This document shows, piece by piece, positions 41,392-51,460 of a stretch of DNA of 64,000 nucleotides. Under the pieces are notes generated by a model. The model was not told the origin of the DNA. It saw only the letters and a list, made by a program, of their open reading frames with translations, and ran no database searches. Both the position numbers and the translations under genes were made by a program. The stretch's first letter is position 1, and every line of letters starts with the position of its first letter. Source of the DNA: Tistrella bauzanensis (lineage in GTDB: Bacteria; Pseudomonadota; Alphaproteobacteria; Tistrellales; Tistrellaceae); the NCBI RefSeq assembly GCF_014636235.1, contig NZ_BMDZ01000007.1, positions 1-64,000 of the forward strand, read 5' to 3'.

Positions 41392-41952
41392 TCAGACCTG
41401 CATGATCTCCTTTTCCTTCGCGCTCACCAAGTCGTCGATCTGCTTGATCCGCTCGTCGGTGACGGCCTGCACCCGATCCGACGCGCCACGAAGCTCGTCC
41501 TGGCTGATCTCGCTGTCCTTTTCCAGCTTCTTCAGCTTGTCGAGGCCATCGCGGCGGACATTGCGCACCGAAATCCGGGCCTGCTCGCCATAGCGGGCGG
41601 CAACCTTGCCCATTTCACGGCGGCGATCCTCGGTCAGTTCCGGAATCGGCACCCGGATGACAGCACCTTCGGCGATGGGGTTCAGGCCGAGACCGCTGTC
41701 GCGGATTGCACGGTCGACGGCTTTGGCAAGGCTCTGGTCCCAGACCTGTACCGACAGCATCCGCGGTTCGGGAACGCTGATCGTCGCCACCTGAGACACC
41801 GTCATCTCGGAACCATAGGCGTCGACCCGGACGGGCTCCAGCATGTTCGTCGATGCGCGACCGGTCCGCAGACCCGCCAGTTCGTGCTTCAGGGCGTCGA
41901 TCGCGCCGTCCATCCGACGGCGGACGTCCTTGATGATGTCATCCTTGGACAC
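41392..41952 (-). CDS. frr: Ribosome recycling factor
   Basis: 186 residues, the standard length. The three-helix bundle shows [23 protein letters not shown], with key parts LRTGRAS near residue 30 and [21 protein letters not shown] (cited as its ends NPIAEG and ELTEDRR). With EF-G it splits the post-termination ribosome. It lies 3 bp after pyrH and 17 bp before uppS in the conserved pyrH-frr-uppS-cdsA order. Confidence 0.97.
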   Translation of the reverse strand: MSKDDIIKDVRRRMDGAIDALKHELAGLRTGRASTNMLEPVRVDAYGSEMTVSQVATISVPEPRMLSVQVWDQSLAKAVDRAIRDSGLGLNPIAEGAVIRVPIPELTEDRRREMGKVAARYGEQARISVRNVRRDGLDKLKKLEKDSEISQDELRGASDRVQAVTDERIKQIDDLVSAKEKEIMQV

Positions 41953-41955
41953 GGT

Positions 41956-42684
41956 TCAGGCCTCGTTGGCAATGATGGTGAACGGCCCCCGACCATGGAT
42001 CACTTCGGCGAAGCCGCCGGCGTGATGCAGGTTGAACACCACGATCGGGATATTGTTGTCGCGTGCGAGCGTGATGGCAGAAGCATCCATCACCTTGAGG
42101 TCGCGCGAAAGCACTTCCAGATAGCCAAGGCTGTCGTAGCGCTCGGCACGCGGATCTTTCTTGGGGTCGGCGGTATAGACGCCGTCGACCTGCGTTCCCT
42201 TCAACAGGGCATCACAGCCCATCTCCACCGCCCGCAAGGCTGCCGCCGTGTCGGTGGTGAAGAACGGATTGCCGGTGCCGGCTGCAAAGATGACCACCCG
42301 CCCCTTCTCCATGTGGCGGACGGCACGGCGGCGGATATAGGGCTCGCAGATGCTCGACATGGGGATCGCCGACTGCACACGCGTAGCCACGCCGATCCGC
42401 TCCAACGCACTCTGCATGGCCAGGGCGTTCATCACGGTCGCCAGCATGCCCATATAATCGGCCGTGGCCCGCTCCATGCCGGTCGCGGCACCCGAGATGC
42501 CGCGGAAGATGTTGCCGCCGCCGATCACCAGGCAGACCTGCACACCCATCGCCTGTACGCCGCGGATCTCGCCGGCGACCCGCTCGACCATGTCGACGTC
42601 CAGGCCGTACTGGCGATTGCCCATCAGCGCTTCGCCCGAGACCTTCAGAAGGACCCGGCGGAACCGCGGGGTGGAGAACGACAT
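41956..42684 (-). CDS. pyrH: UMP kinase
   Basis: 242 residues of the amino-acid kinase fold. Motifs: [39 protein letters not shown] and [16 protein letters not shown]. It phosphorylates UMP to UDP, upstream of the CTP made by PyrG. It is the first gene of the long envelope operon and has its own predicted promoter, separated from tsf by a terminator. Confidence 0.98.
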   Translation of the reverse strand: MSFSTPRFRRVLLKVSGEALMGNRQYGLDVDMVERVAGEIRGVQAMGVQVCLVIGGGNIFRGISGAATGMERATADYMGMLATVMNALAMQSALERIGVATRVQSAIPMSSICEPYIRRRAVRHMEKGRVVIFAAGTGNPFFTTDTAAALRAVEMGCDALLKGTQVDGVYTADPKKDPRAERYDSLGYLEVLSRDLKVMDASAITLARDNNIPIVVFNLHHAGGFAEVIHGRGPFTIIANEA

Positions 42685-42841
42685 GGGATGTCTCCTGTTC
42701 GACGACGCTCATCGGCGGCCTGGCGGCGCGCGCACGTTCGGGGGCTGACGTCCGGCAATCCGGCGGTGATGGCGCCCGCCGGCTCATGGCATGGGCACGG
42801 CCCACCTACCGCGGCGGATATGCCGGGCACGGGCCGTGTAA

Positions 42842-42870
42842 CGTATAGCCGCGCCGGCCCGGCATGGCAA
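42842..42870 (-). promoter_or_regulatory. Sigma70-like promoter of pyrH
   Basis: On the minus strand: TTGCCA (42870-42865), 17 bp, TATACG (42847-42842). It lies about 150 bp before the pyrH start and just past the tsf terminator, so it likely starts the pyrH-frr-uppS transcript. Confidence 0.7.
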
Positions 42871-42907
42871 CCGCCGCAACCGCCGATCCACGCCGGATGG
42901 TGGCGAC

Positions 42908-42937
42908 AAAAAAGGGGCGCCCGCAGCGGACGCCCCT
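42908..42937 (-). terminator. Intrinsic terminator of tsf
   Basis: Seven-base-pair GC-rich stem (42913-42919 with 42931-42937, AGGGGCG/CGCCCCT), followed on the minus strand by six T residues. It lies about 40 bp after the tsf stop. Confidence 0.85.
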
Positions 42938-42977
42938 CTCCGGCCCGGTTTGCACCGGACCCTGCCTGTTCAGGCGA

Positions 42978-43901
42978 TCACGCACCCAGGGTCTTCTGAA
43001 CCTCGGCGGCGAAATCTTCCTGCTTCTTCTCGACACCCTCGCCCAGCTCGAAGCGGGCAAAGGCGGTCAGGGTCACCGGCGCACCGACGGTGGCCTTGGC
43101 ATTCTCGACCACCTTGCGGATCTTGGTCTCGCCGTCGATCACGAACACCTGCTCCAAAAGGCAGACCTGCTCGTAATACTTGCGGATACGACCCTCGACC
43201 ATCTTCTCGATGATGCTCTCGTTCTTGCCGCTCTCACGGGCCTGTTCGATCAGAACGGCACGCTCACGATCCAGCGCATCGGTGCTGACATCGCCGACAT
43301 CCAGCGCCTCAGGGCGGGCGGCGGCGGCATGCATCGCGATCTGACGGCCCAGCTCTTCCAGCTTGGCCTTGTCGCCGGTCGATTCCAGCGCCACCAGAAC
43401 GCCGATCTTGCCGAGACCGTCGGTGATCTGGTTGTGGACATAGGCCGCGATCACGCCGTCCGACACCTCAAGCACCGCGGCGCGGCGCAGGTTCATGTTC
43501 TCGCCGATGGTGGCGATCAGGTCGGTCAGCTTTTCAGCGACGGTGCCGCCATCCGGGAACGACGCGGCCTTCAGCGCCTCAAGCTCGGCGCCGGTGCTCA
43601 GGGCAACGCCGGCGACGTTGGCCACGTAGTCCTGGAACTTCTCGTTGCGGGCAACGAAGTCGGTCTCGGAATTCACCTCGACCACGGCGCCGCGGGTGCC
43701 GGCAACCTTCAGGCCGACCAGGCCCTCGGAAGCAACGCGGCTCGCCTTCTTGGCCGCCTGCGACAGACCCTTGGTGCGCAGCCAGTCGATGGCGGCATCC
43801 AGGTCGCCGCTGTTCTCGGTCAGCGCCTTCTTGCAGTCCATCATGCCGGCGCCGGTCTTCTCGCGAAGCTCCTTCACCAGGGCAGCGGTGATCTCAGCCA
43901 T
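42978..43901 (-). CDS. tsf: Elongation factor Ts
   Basis: 307 residues. The N-terminal UBA-like part is [19 protein letters not shown], followed by the core with the [11 protein letters not shown] motif. It exchanges GDP for GTP on EF-Tu. Length is normal. It follows rpsB by 259 bp, longer than usual, and that gap holds three hairpins. A strong terminator closes the rpsB-tsf operon. Confidence 0.98.
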   Translation of the reverse strand: MAEITAALVKELREKTGAGMMDCKKALTENSGDLDAAIDWLRTKGLSQAAKKASRVASEGLVGLKVAGTRGAVVEVNSETDFVARNEKFQDYVANVAGVALSTGAELEALKAASFPDGGTVAEKLTDLIATIGENMNLRRAAVLEVSDGVIAAYVHNQITDGLGKIGVLVALESTGDKAKLEELGRQIAMHAAAARPEALDVGDVSTDALDRERAVLIEQARESGKNESIIEKMVEGRIRKYYEQVCLLEQVFVIDGETKIRKVVENAKATVGAPVTLTAFARFELGEGVEKKQEDFAAEVQKTLGA

Positions 43902-44080
43902 AATCCACCTCGTGTAAGTTCTATCGAGCGCAGTCGCGTTGTGTGCGTCGCGTCACGGAAATCATCGCGGGCCGGATGCCATGCAGCGTGATGCCACCAG
44001 CACCCACCCGTCTTCTGCCTTGTCGAGCCCCGCCCCGCCGAATGCGCGGGGCGTGCGCATCCGGTTGCCGGAAACACGAA

Positions 44081-44158
44081 CGGCGGCACCCCCTGGGCGC
44101 CGCCGCATCGCCGGTCGCACCCTGGGGGGAGGCGACCGCTCATCCGAACCGCCGGATG
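44081..44158 (-). other. Three consecutive hairpins between rpsB and tsf
   Basis: Stems at 44081-44087/44099-44105 (CGGCGGC), 44112-44118/44132-44138 (CGGTCGC) and 44141-44146/44153-44158 (CATCCG), the last adjoining the rpsB stop. None has a T tract, so they may tune readthrough or protect the rpsB 3' end. Confidence 0.55.
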
Positions 44159-44160
44159 CG

Positions 44161-44994
44161 TCAGGCCTGAGCCGGCGCCTCACCAGCGGGCGCCTCGGCG
44201 GCGGCCGGCTCTTCGGCAGCGGCCTCGTCAGCCATGCCCTCGTCGTCGAGATCGACCGCGACCGGATCGGACAGCGCGCCCATGTCGGCGCCCGAGCGGA
44301 TCATCTCCTGCTGGATGCCGTCGAGAACGGCGCCCGACATCAGCTCCAGATACAGCTGGATCGCCTTGGTCGAGTCGTCGTTGCCGGCAACCGGGAAGGT
44401 GACGCCATCGGGGTTGGAATTGCTGTCCAGGATCGCGATCACCGGAATGCCCAGCTTCGTCGCCTCGCGGACCGCCAGCTCTTCCTTGTTGGTGTCGATC
44501 ACGAACAGCGCGTCCGGAAGGCCGCCCATGTCCTTGATGCCACCGAGCGAGGATTCCAGATTGTCGCGCTGACGGGTCAGCTTCAGCAGTTCCTTCTTGG
44601 TCAGGCCCAGATCGGCCTGCTGGTCGAGGAGCTGCTCAATCTCGCGCAGACGACGGATCGAATTCGAGATGGTCTGCCAGTTGGTCAGCATGCCGCCCAG
44701 CCAGCGCCGGTTGACATAGTACTGGCCGCAACGCTTGGCGCCTTCGGCAACCAGATCCTGTGCCTGACGCTTGGTGCCGACGAACAGCACGCGGCCGCGA
44801 TTGGCGACGATGTCGCGCACCGCTTCCATCGCACGATACATCTGCGGCTGGGTCTCGCGCAGGTCGATGATGTGGATCCCGTTGCGGGTGCCGAACAGAT
44901 ACGGCGACATACGCGGGTTCCAGCGGCGGGACTGATGCCCGAAATGGACGCCGGCTTCAAGCAGCTGGCGCATCGTAAAGGTGGGGAGTGCCAT
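44161..44994 (-). CDS. rpsB: 30S ribosomal protein S2
   Basis: 277 residues. The start [21 protein letters not shown] and the motifs [10 protein letters not shown] and [10 protein letters not shown] are typical S2 signatures. The C-terminus from about residue 235 is an acidic, Ala-rich tail common in alphaproteobacterial S2. S2 sits on the 30S back near S1. The gene begins the rpsB-tsf operon behind a 200-base leader. Confidence 0.98.
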   Translation of the reverse strand: MALPTFTMRQLLEAGVHFGHQSRRWNPRMSPYLFGTRNGIHIIDLRETQPQMYRAMEAVRDIVANRGRVLFVGTKRQAQDLVAEGAKRCGQYYVNRRWLGGMLTNWQTISNSIRRLREIEQLLDQQADLGLTKKELLKLTRQRDNLESSLGGIKDMGGLPDALFVIDTNKEELAVREATKLGIPVIAILDSNSNPDGVTFPVAGNDDSTKAIQLYLELMSGAVLDGIQQEMIRSGADMGALSDPVAVDLDDEGMADEAAAEEPAAAEAPAGEAPAQA

Positions 44995-45208
44995 GGAAAA
45001 CGGTCCTTTTCCGGTTCGGCCTCCGCGAGGTTGAGATCTTCGCCGGCATCGCGCGACCAGACAAGACGTCGTGCGACGGGCCCCGACGAAGACACCGGAG
45101 CGACACCGATAACCGGACCGCGCCGGACATCCGGCTGATCCACTGCATCGGGCCGCGGGCCTCGCGTGCGTGTGAACGCCCCGGCGATAAGGTCACCGGG
45201 ACGGCCGC

Positions 45209-45237
45209 TCTATAGCCCGCCGGGGCGCATTTGGCAA
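45209..45237 (-). promoter_or_regulatory. Sigma70-like promoter of rpsB-tsf
   Basis: On the minus strand: TTGCCA (45237-45232), 17 bp, TATAGA (45214-45209). The predicted leader is about 205 bases. The stop codon of the upstream LysR gene (45210-45212) lies inside the -10 hexamer. Confidence 0.75.
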
Positions 45238-46274
45238 GAGTTTAGCGGCCGGACGCCCCTCGCCTCAGAGCAGGCCCCCGTCAAGGGCTCCGGTTGGTCG
45301 GTCCTCATCAGGCCCGCCGCCCGAGGCGCCAGCCCGGCGGCGGGCGCCTCGGGCCTGCCAAGCCTGCCCGCCACGAGATCCCGCCAGAAGGCTTCGGCAT
45401 CGGCGGACAGGCGCGCCTGACGCCGGATCGCCTGAACGACGAGCGGCACATCGAATTCAGGACCGCCCGCGCGGACCAGCCGCCGCTCGCTCCGGTCGGC
45501 GGCCGTAATGCTCTCGGGCAGCCAGGCGACACCGAGCCCCCGTCTCGCCATGAGGCGGAGCCCGTCGGAATAATGCGCGGAGCCGGCGTGGCAGAGATCG
45601 ATGTCCGGCCAATGCGCCCGCGCCAGATCGAGCGACCAGTTCAGGGAACAATCCTCCAGGTAGTCCAGCACCGGCGCCCGACCGATGCCCAGGCGATATC
45701 TTGGCCGCTGCTCCTCGTCGCATGCGGTGAGCGGTATGAGAACATCGCGCCCCAGAAGAGCACGGGCCGCGGGATCGGGACGCAGCGCCTGAGGCAGCCG
45801 CTCAAACAGATGTCCGGCCTGATCGGCGAGGCAGATGACGAAATCGACATCGCCCCGATCAAGGGCCGCGAAACATGGCTGAACGTTCAGCGACATCACC
45901 ACCAGTGGAAGATGACCGAGGACGGCCTCGACCTGCGGGAACCATCCCTGAAAGAAATTGACACCCATAAGGTGAGGGGCGGCGATCCGGATCGTGGTCG
46001 ATCGCCCGCTTGCCGCATGAGAGGTGAGCCGGTCGCGGAGATGCGTCACCTCGCCAACAACCGATTGAGCGACGCCCAGTACCTCATAGCCGGCATTGGT
46101 CAGACGAAGCGGGGTGCCCGCCCGATCGACAAGCGGTGCGCGCGCCCACTGCTCCAGTGACTGGATCCTGCGGCTGAAGCCGGACTGCGTGACATTGCGC
46201 CGGTCAGCCGCCCGCGTGAAGCTGCCGGTCTCGGCCAGGGCGATCAGATCTTCCAGCCAGCGGATATCGAGCAT
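45210..46274 (-). CDS. LysR-family transcriptional regulator
   Basis: 354 residues from the ATG ending at 46274. The N-terminal winged helix is typical: DIRWLEDLIALAETGSFTRAA, with ends DIRWLEDL and GSFTRAA, then VTQSGFSRRIQSLE. The effector-binding part runs from about residue 90 to 300. The last 45 or so residues are an extension beyond the usual LysR length, and they overlap the rpsB promoter. The gene lies next to a BASS-type transporter on the same strand, a likely target. The effector is unknown. Confidence 0.88.
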   Translation of the reverse strand: MLDIRWLEDLIALAETGSFTRAADRRNVTQSGFSRRIQSLEQWARAPLVDRAGTPLRLTNAGYEVLGVAQSVVGEVTHLRDRLTSHAASGRSTTIRIAAPHLMGVNFFQGWFPQVEAVLGHLPLVVMSLNVQPCFAALDRGDVDFVICLADQAGHLFERLPQALRPDPAARALLGRDVLIPLTACDEEQRPRYRLGIGRAPVLDYLEDCSLNWSLDLARAHWPDIDLCHAGSAHYSDGLRLMARRGLGVAWLPESITAADRSERRLVRAGGPEFDVPLVVQAIRRQARLSADAEAFWRDLVAGRLGRPEAPAAGLAPRAAGLMRTDQPEPLTGACSEARGVRPLNSCQMRPGGL

Positions 46275-46459
46275 CGGTCGGTCCCTCTGCTGTGGCGCGC
46301 CATTGCAGGATGGACAGGGTGCCACGGAACAGCCGGTCTTTTCCTCCCCCATTCCAGATAAACCACGCCGGCCTTATGAACTACGCCGGCTTTCATGGAC
46401 CCCACCCGAACGCGGCGGACGGGGACATACCCTCGCCGACGGGTGCGACCAACGCCGGA

Positions 46460-47431
46460 TCAGGTCGCGGACCTGGTCCGGCGGCCCACTTCCAGACGAT
46501 ACAGCACCGACTGGATCAACCTCGGCAGCGTGAAGATCGGCAGCTGACTCGCCGCGAAGTATAACGCCATGGTCGGTGTGACCGCAGCACCCAACGCCGA
46601 CCACAACAAACCGACATTGCGATTGCCCGCGATCAGTCCGGTGGTGAACCGCATCCGCAGATTGCCGGGAAAGATCAGCCCTGCCACGAGTTGAAGGAAG
46701 ATGTTGCACCCGAATGCCAAGGCGACGACACCCGCGGCGAATTCGGGGTCGTCCTCGATCATCGCCCGCACGCCCGACATCGTCCCAAGGGCGAACAGGA
46801 TCAGTGCGGTCACCACGACGGCATCGACCGCGCGGGCGTGGCGGTTCAGTGCGCGCCCCATGAAACGACGCAGCAGAAGTGCCGCCCCTTCGGCCGAGCC
46901 GATCAGCAGCGCCAGACGGAGCGCGAGGTCAAGGGGGGCAACCGCCGAGGAACTGCCGGCTGAGAACAGATCGGCGATCACCGGCGCCGTCAGGGGAGTC
47001 AACACCATCGATGCCAGCGTCGCGACCAGGGGTACCGCCGGATCGAGACCAAGCATGCGGGCAACCGCCGATGTGCCCGAGGATGGCGGCGCCGACACCG
47101 CCAGCACCAGCGCCAACACCAGATCCATCCGCAGCCCGGCCACAATCGCTGCGACACCGACAAGGATCGGACAGGCGATCATCACGAAGACCGGAAGAAC
47201 CACCGAAACGCCGGCGCGTCTGGCCGTGGCGACCACCACCGGCGGCTCGACCCGCAAAAGCGTGCCCAATACAAAGATGAAGACCATCACCGGCATTGCC
47301 GGGCGCACCGCATCGGCGGCGGCCGGCCAGATCAGTCCCAGACACACACAGCTTGCCAGAAACGTCGTGCCATGGCGGGTCATGCGGTCGATGAACAGGG
47401 CGGCCAATCCGGTAATTCCGCGCGAAGGCAT
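46460..47431 (-). CDS. BASS-superfamily (bile acid:sodium symporter-like) transporter
   Basis: 323 residues with about nine to ten hydrophobic helices. The central segment LVLALVLAVSAPPSSGTSAV and a second crossing region AGNRNVGLLWSALG resemble the two broken helices of the BASS superfamily, where a conserved polar patch binds Na+ and substrate. Members import bile acids, pantoate or other organic anions. The assignment to a subfamily is not possible here. It is followed on the same strand by a LysR gene 185 bp away, suggesting substrate-induced control. The start at 47431 has an AGGA about 11 bases upstream. Confidence 0.65.
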   Translation of the reverse strand: MPSRGITGLAALFIDRMTRHGTTFLASCVCLGLIWPAAADAVRPAMPVMVFIFVLGTLLRVEPPVVVATARRAGVSVVLPVFVMIACPILVGVAAIVAGLRMDLVLALVLAVSAPPSSGTSAVARMLGLDPAVPLVATLASMVLTPLTAPVIADLFSAGSSSAVAPLDLALRLALLIGSAEGAALLLRRFMGRALNRHARAVDAVVVTALILFALGTMSGVRAMIEDDPEFAAGVVALAFGCNIFLQLVAGLIFPGNLRMRFTTGLIAGNRNVGLLWSALGAAVTPTMALYFAASQLPIFTLPRLIQSVLYRLEVGRRTRSAT

Positions 47432-47546
47432 CGGCAGGCGGTCCTCAAAGCGCGTGCGCCACCGATCATGCCGGCAGACGACGTTGATGTTCTCCGCATC
47501 CTATCCGCCGGACACTGGTTCGGAACAATGCGCTCTCAACACATCG

Positions 47547-47565
47547 TCATGCGGGATCCGCATGA
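47547..47565. promoter_or_regulatory. Inverted repeat upstream of the BASS transporter
   Basis: TCATGCGG at 47547-47554 and CCGCATGA at 47558-47565, separated by GAT, form an eight-base inverted repeat. It lies 116 bp upstream of the transporter start and could be a regulator site. Confidence 0.35.
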
Positions 47566-47614
47566 TCCACCCCACGCATACCGGCCACAGCCGCCGCATA
47601 AAACGGCCAGCCCC

Positions 47615-47931
47615 ATGATCGACAGCCATGTTCATCCAACCCTCGGCGAATGGTCGCCGCGAACCGATCATGGCGCTTGGGTGCTGCATTGCCTGCATGG
47701 CGGCGTCACCACGATGATATCGGGCTGATCCAGCCCGGCCACGCCGCCGATCCCGTGATCATGGACCGGCCGGCCGGCAGCGCCGGCCGGACCCTGCTTG
47801 AGGCAGTGGAACTGGGCGACCTGCCCGGCATCGGCATGGTGATCATCGATGGCGAGATCCTGGTCGCCCCCTCACGCAACACGCCCCCCGCCGAGCGCCT
47901 GCCGGTGCTCCTCTCGCCATCGCGCCAATAA
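47615..47931 (+). pseudogene. Relic of an enamidase-like amidohydrolase
   Basis: Two fragments joined. 47615-47728 encodes MIDSHVHPTLGEWSPRTD and HGGVTTMISG, then stops: this is the metal-binding HxH entry of an amidohydrolase of the enamidase type. The DNA from about 47725, in another frame to the TAA at 47931, encodes AADPVIMDRPAGSAGRTLLE, GDLPGIGMVIIDGEILV and SRNTPPAER, which is the C-terminal end of the same family. Some 300 residues in between, including the rest of the metal centre, are missing. Enamidase-type enzymes (nicotinate breakdown and related amides) are around 380 residues, so this is a deletion remnant. I infer it from recalled family motifs. Confidence 0.7.
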
Positions 47932-47941
47932 CAGACGGCTC

Positions 47942-50900
47942 TCAGGTCTCGATCGCATCCGTCACGCCGGGCGTCAGCTTCAGCGCCGCACGCAGGGCCG
48001 GGGTGATCGACACCGGCTTGGGCAGTTCAAGCCGGACCACCTGGCGTTCGCCCTCAAGATCGATGTCGAGTTCCAGCGTGATGCGGCCGCGACCTTCCGG
48101 TTCGCGCTCGATGACCCGGCGGATCTGAGCGAGGGCGCGTTCCTCCGCCACCTGAATGGTCAGGCGTGACGACGACGATGCGGCGACGTCGTCGAGCGAC
48201 CGGACATTCTGGGCGGTCAGCCGCACGGTATCGTCGCGCCATTCGCCGCTGGCCTCGATCAGCAGCGGCACGCCCGGTTCAAGCAGATCCCGGGCCTGGG
48301 ACAGCACCTCCGAGAACAGCGTCACCTCGAACACCCCCGTCGGGTCCGACATCTGGGCGAAGGCGAAGCGGCTGCCCTTGGCGGAGCGGCGCTCCTGTTT
48401 GGCGATCAGGGTGCCGGCAAGCTTCAACCCCGCCGCCCCTTCCCGCTCAAGTTTCGCCGCCAGATCGCCGGCACGCACCACCCCCAGCCGGTCCATGACT
48501 TTGTCATAGGCATCCAGCGGATGGGCGGACAGATAGAAGCCCACCGCCTCCAGCTCGCGCTTCAACTGTTCCATCGGCATCCAGGGGTCGATCGCCGGCA
48601 TCGGCGGTTTGGGGACTGCTTCGCCGCCCGGTCCGCCGAACAGGCTGACCTGGTTGCTTTGGCGTTCCTCCTGCGCCGCCTGCCCATAGCGCAGCACCAT
48701 GTCGATGGCGTTCATCACCTGGGCACGGTTGGCGTTCAGATGATCGAAGGCGCCGGCCTTGGTCAGGCTTTCCATCATGCGCTTGTTGATCACCTTGGTG
48801 CCCAGCCGCGCCGACAGATCGAACAGATCGCCATAGGCGCCGCCCCGCCGGCGTTCCGCCACCAGTTCGGCCATCGCCTGCGGCCCCACCTGCTTCAGCG
48901 CGCCCAGCGCATACAGAATGTCGCCGCGCGGCGCCCGCGCTGTCCGGCGCACGGCGAACATGGCATCCGACTGGTTCACATCCGGCGGCACCACGCCGAT
49001 CTTCAGCCGGTTCAGCTCCTGACGGAATCCGGCAAGCTTGTCGGTGTTGTGCATATCCAAGGTCATCGACGCCGCCATGAATTCCACCGGCCAGTTGGCC
49101 TTCAGATAGGCGGTCTGATAGGCGACCAGCGCATAGGCGGCGGCATGTGATTTATTAAAGCCATAGCCCGCGAACTTGGCGATCTGGTCGAAGATCAGCC
49201 CGGCCGTGTCCTTGTCGACGCCATGGTCGACCGCTCCCTTGGTGAAGCTCTCGCGCTGGGCGTCCATCTCCTCCTTGATCTTCTTGCCCATCGCGCGGCG
49301 CAGAAGATCCGCCTGTCCCAGGCTGTAGCCGGCCAGCACCTGGGCCGCCTGCATCACCTGTTCCTGATAGATCATGATCCCATAGGTTTCCTCCAGGATC
49401 GACTTCAGCAGCGGGTGCAGGTATTCGGCCTTCTCGGAGCCGTGCTTGACCGCGATATAGCGCGGGATATTGTCCATCGGACCCGGACGGTACAGCGCCA
49501 CCACCGCGATGATGTCCTCGAACTTGTCGGGCCTGAGCTTGCGCAACACGTCGCGCATGCCGGAACTTTCCAGCTGGAACACGCCGACGCCCTCGCCGCG
49601 CGCCAGCATGTCGAAGCTGGGCTTGTCGTCGAGCGGCACCCGGTTGATGTCGAAATCCGGATCGACCTCGCGGATCAGCCGCTCGGCGGTGGTGATCACG
49701 GTCAGGGTTTTCAGGCCCAGGAAGTCGAACTTGATCAGCCCGGTCTGCTCGACATATTTCATCGAGAACTGGGTGACCGGCATGTCGGAGCGCGGATCGC
49801 GATAGAGCGGCACCAGTTCATCGAGCGGCCGGTCGCCGATCACCACGCCGGCGGCATGGGTGGAGGCGTGGCGATAAAGTCCTTCCAGTTTCAGCGCGAT
49901 GTTGATCAGCCGCGCCACCTGCTCGTCTTCATTCCGCGCCCGCTGCAATGCCGGCTCACCGTCGATCGCCTCCTGCAAGGTGACCGGATTGGCCGGATTG
50001 TTCGGCACCAGCTTGCAGATCTTGTCGGTCTGACCGAAGGGCATACCCAGCACACGGCCGACATCGCGCAGCACCGCGCGGGCCTGAAGCTTACCGAAGG
50101 TGATGATCTGGGCGACCCGGTCGTGGCCATACAGATCACGGACATGCTGGATCACCTCGTCGCGCCGGTCCTGGCAGAAGTCGATATCGAAGTCGGGCAT
50201 CGACACGCGTTCCGGATTCAGAAACCGCTCGAACAGCAGCCCGAAGCGCAGCGGGTCGAGGTCGGTGATCGTCAACGACCACGCGACCACAGACCCGGCG
50301 CCCGATCCACGGCCGGGACCGACTGGAATGCCATGGGTCTTCGACCATTGGATGAACTCGGCGACGATCAGGAAATAACCGGGGAACCCCATCTTGATGA
50401 TCACGTCCAACTCATAGTCCAGCCGGTCGCGATAGGGTTTGGCTGCCGCCTCGCGTCCGGCCGCATCCAGGCCGGGGGTATAGGTATAGACGATGCTTTC
50501 CAGCCGCGCCTCCAGTCCCTCACGCGACAGGCGCCGCAACTCGTCTTCCTCGCGCGCATTCGGATCGCGGGTCGATTTGGGCAGGATCGGCTTGCGGAAG
50601 GGTGCTTTGGCGGCACAGCGCCGCGCGATGACCAGCGTGTTATCAACCGCTTCCGGCAGATCCGCGAACAGTTCCCGCATCTGCCGGGCCGATTTGAAAT
50701 AATGATGGGGGGTCAGTCGGCGCCGGTTGGTGTCTTCGATATGCCGGCCCTCGGCGATGCACAGCAAGGCATCATGGGCCTCGTACATCGCCTCGGTGGT
50801 GAAGAACACGTCATTGGTGGCAACCAGCGGCAGATCCAGATCATAGGCGATATCGACCTGGCCCGGCTCGCTGTCGGCTTCCAGGGCTGGCGGGGTTTCC

Positions 50901-51460
50901 CCCGGCCCGCAATGGCGCATCAATTCGATATAGAACCGGCCGGGAAAGATCGTCGCCAGCCGTTCGGCCTGGGCGCGGGCCTCGTCGTCGCGACCTTCCA
51001 GCACGCGCGCGCCCACCGGCCCCGCCGGACCACCCGACAGGCAGATCAGATCGGTCGCGAATTGCGCCAGCACGTCTTCCGACACCTGCGGCGTATCGCC
51101 GGTGGGCGTCTTCATGAAGGCATGGCTGACGATCCGGCCCAGATTGTCATAGCCGGTGCCAGACTGGGCCAGCAGCACCAGCGGTTCGGGCTCGGGCCTG
51201 CGGCCGAAGCGGTCTTCGCCGGCGCTGCGGGTCAGCCGGATCACCATGCCCAGGATCGGCTGGATGCCCTCTTTCGGCAGAGTCGACGAGATTTCCATGG
51301 CGCCGAACAGATTGCCGGTATCGGTGACCGCCACCGCCGGCATCTTCTGCGCCTTGACCAGCTTGACCAGATCCTTGGTCTTCACCGCCCCTTCCGACAG
51401 CGAATAGGCGGTGTGAACGCGGAGATGGACGAAATCGGCATGCGACACGGGACCGGGCAC
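47942..51460 (-). CDS. dnaE: DNA polymerase III alpha subunit
   Basis: 1172 residues, the replicative DnaE1 size. The N-terminal PHP domain starts FVHLRVHTAYSLSEGAVKTK, with key part HLRVHTAYSLSEG. The palm has PVGPGRGSGAGSVVAW and the catalytic acids in MPDFDIDFCQDRRD. Helix-hairpin-helix and OB-fold regions follow. It synthesises DNA at the fork. The PHP motif keeps its histidines. It stands alone with no operon partner; the enamidase relic lies 10 bp beyond its stop. Confidence 0.98.
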   Translation of the reverse strand: MPGPVSHADFVHLRVHTAYSLSEGAVKTKDLVKLVKAQKMPAVAVTDTGNLFGAMEISSTLPKEGIQPILGMVIRLTRSAGEDRFGRRPEPEPLVLLAQSGTGYDNLGRIVSHAFMKTPTGDTPQVSEDVLAQFATDLICLSGGPAGPVGARVLEGRDDEARAQAERLATIFPGRFYIELMRHCGPGETPPALEADSEPGQVDIAYDLDLPLVATNDVFFTTEAMYEAHDALLCIAEGRHIEDTNRRRLTPHHYFKSARQMRELFADLPEAVDNTLVIARRCAAKAPFRKPILPKSTRDPNAREEDELRRLSREGLEARLESIVYTYTPGLDAAGREAAAKPYRDRLDYELDVIIKMGFPGYFLIVAEFIQWSKTHGIPVGPGRGSGAGSVVAWSLTITDLDPLRFGLLFERFLNPERVSMPDFDIDFCQDRRDEVIQHVRDLYGHDRVAQIITFGKLQARAVLRDVGRVLGMPFGQTDKICKLVPNNPANPVTLQEAIDGEPALQRARNEDEQVARLINIALKLEGLYRHASTHAAGVVIGDRPLDELVPLYRDPRSDMPVTQFSMKYVEQTGLIKFDFLGLKTLTVITTAERLIREVDPDFDINRVPLDDKPSFDMLARGEGVGVFQLESSGMRDVLRKLRPDKFEDIIAVVALYRPGPMDNIPRYIAVKHGSEKAEYLHPLLKSILEETYGIMIYQEQVMQAAQVLAGYSLGQADLLRRAMGKKIKEEMDAQRESFTKGAVDHGVDKDTAGLIFDQIAKFAGYGFNKSHAAAYALVAYQTAYLKANWPVEFMAASMTLDMHNTDKLAGFRQELNRLKIGVVPPDVNQSDAMFAVRRTARAPRGDILYALGALKQVGPQAMAELVAERRRGGAYGDLFDLSARLGTKVINKRMMESLTKAGAFDHLNANRAQVMNAIDMVLRYGQAAQEERQSNQVSLFGGPGGEAVPKPPMPAIDPWMPMEQLKRELEAVGFYLSAHPLDAYDKVMDRLGVVRAGDLAAKLEREGAAGLKLAGTLIAKQERRSAKGSRFAFAQMSDPTGVFEVTLFSEVLSQARDLLEPGVPLLIEASGEWRDDTVRLTAQNVRSLDDVAASSSSRLTIQVAEERALAQIRRVIEREPEGRGRITLELDIDLEGERQVVRLELPKPVSITPALRAALKLTPGVTDAIET

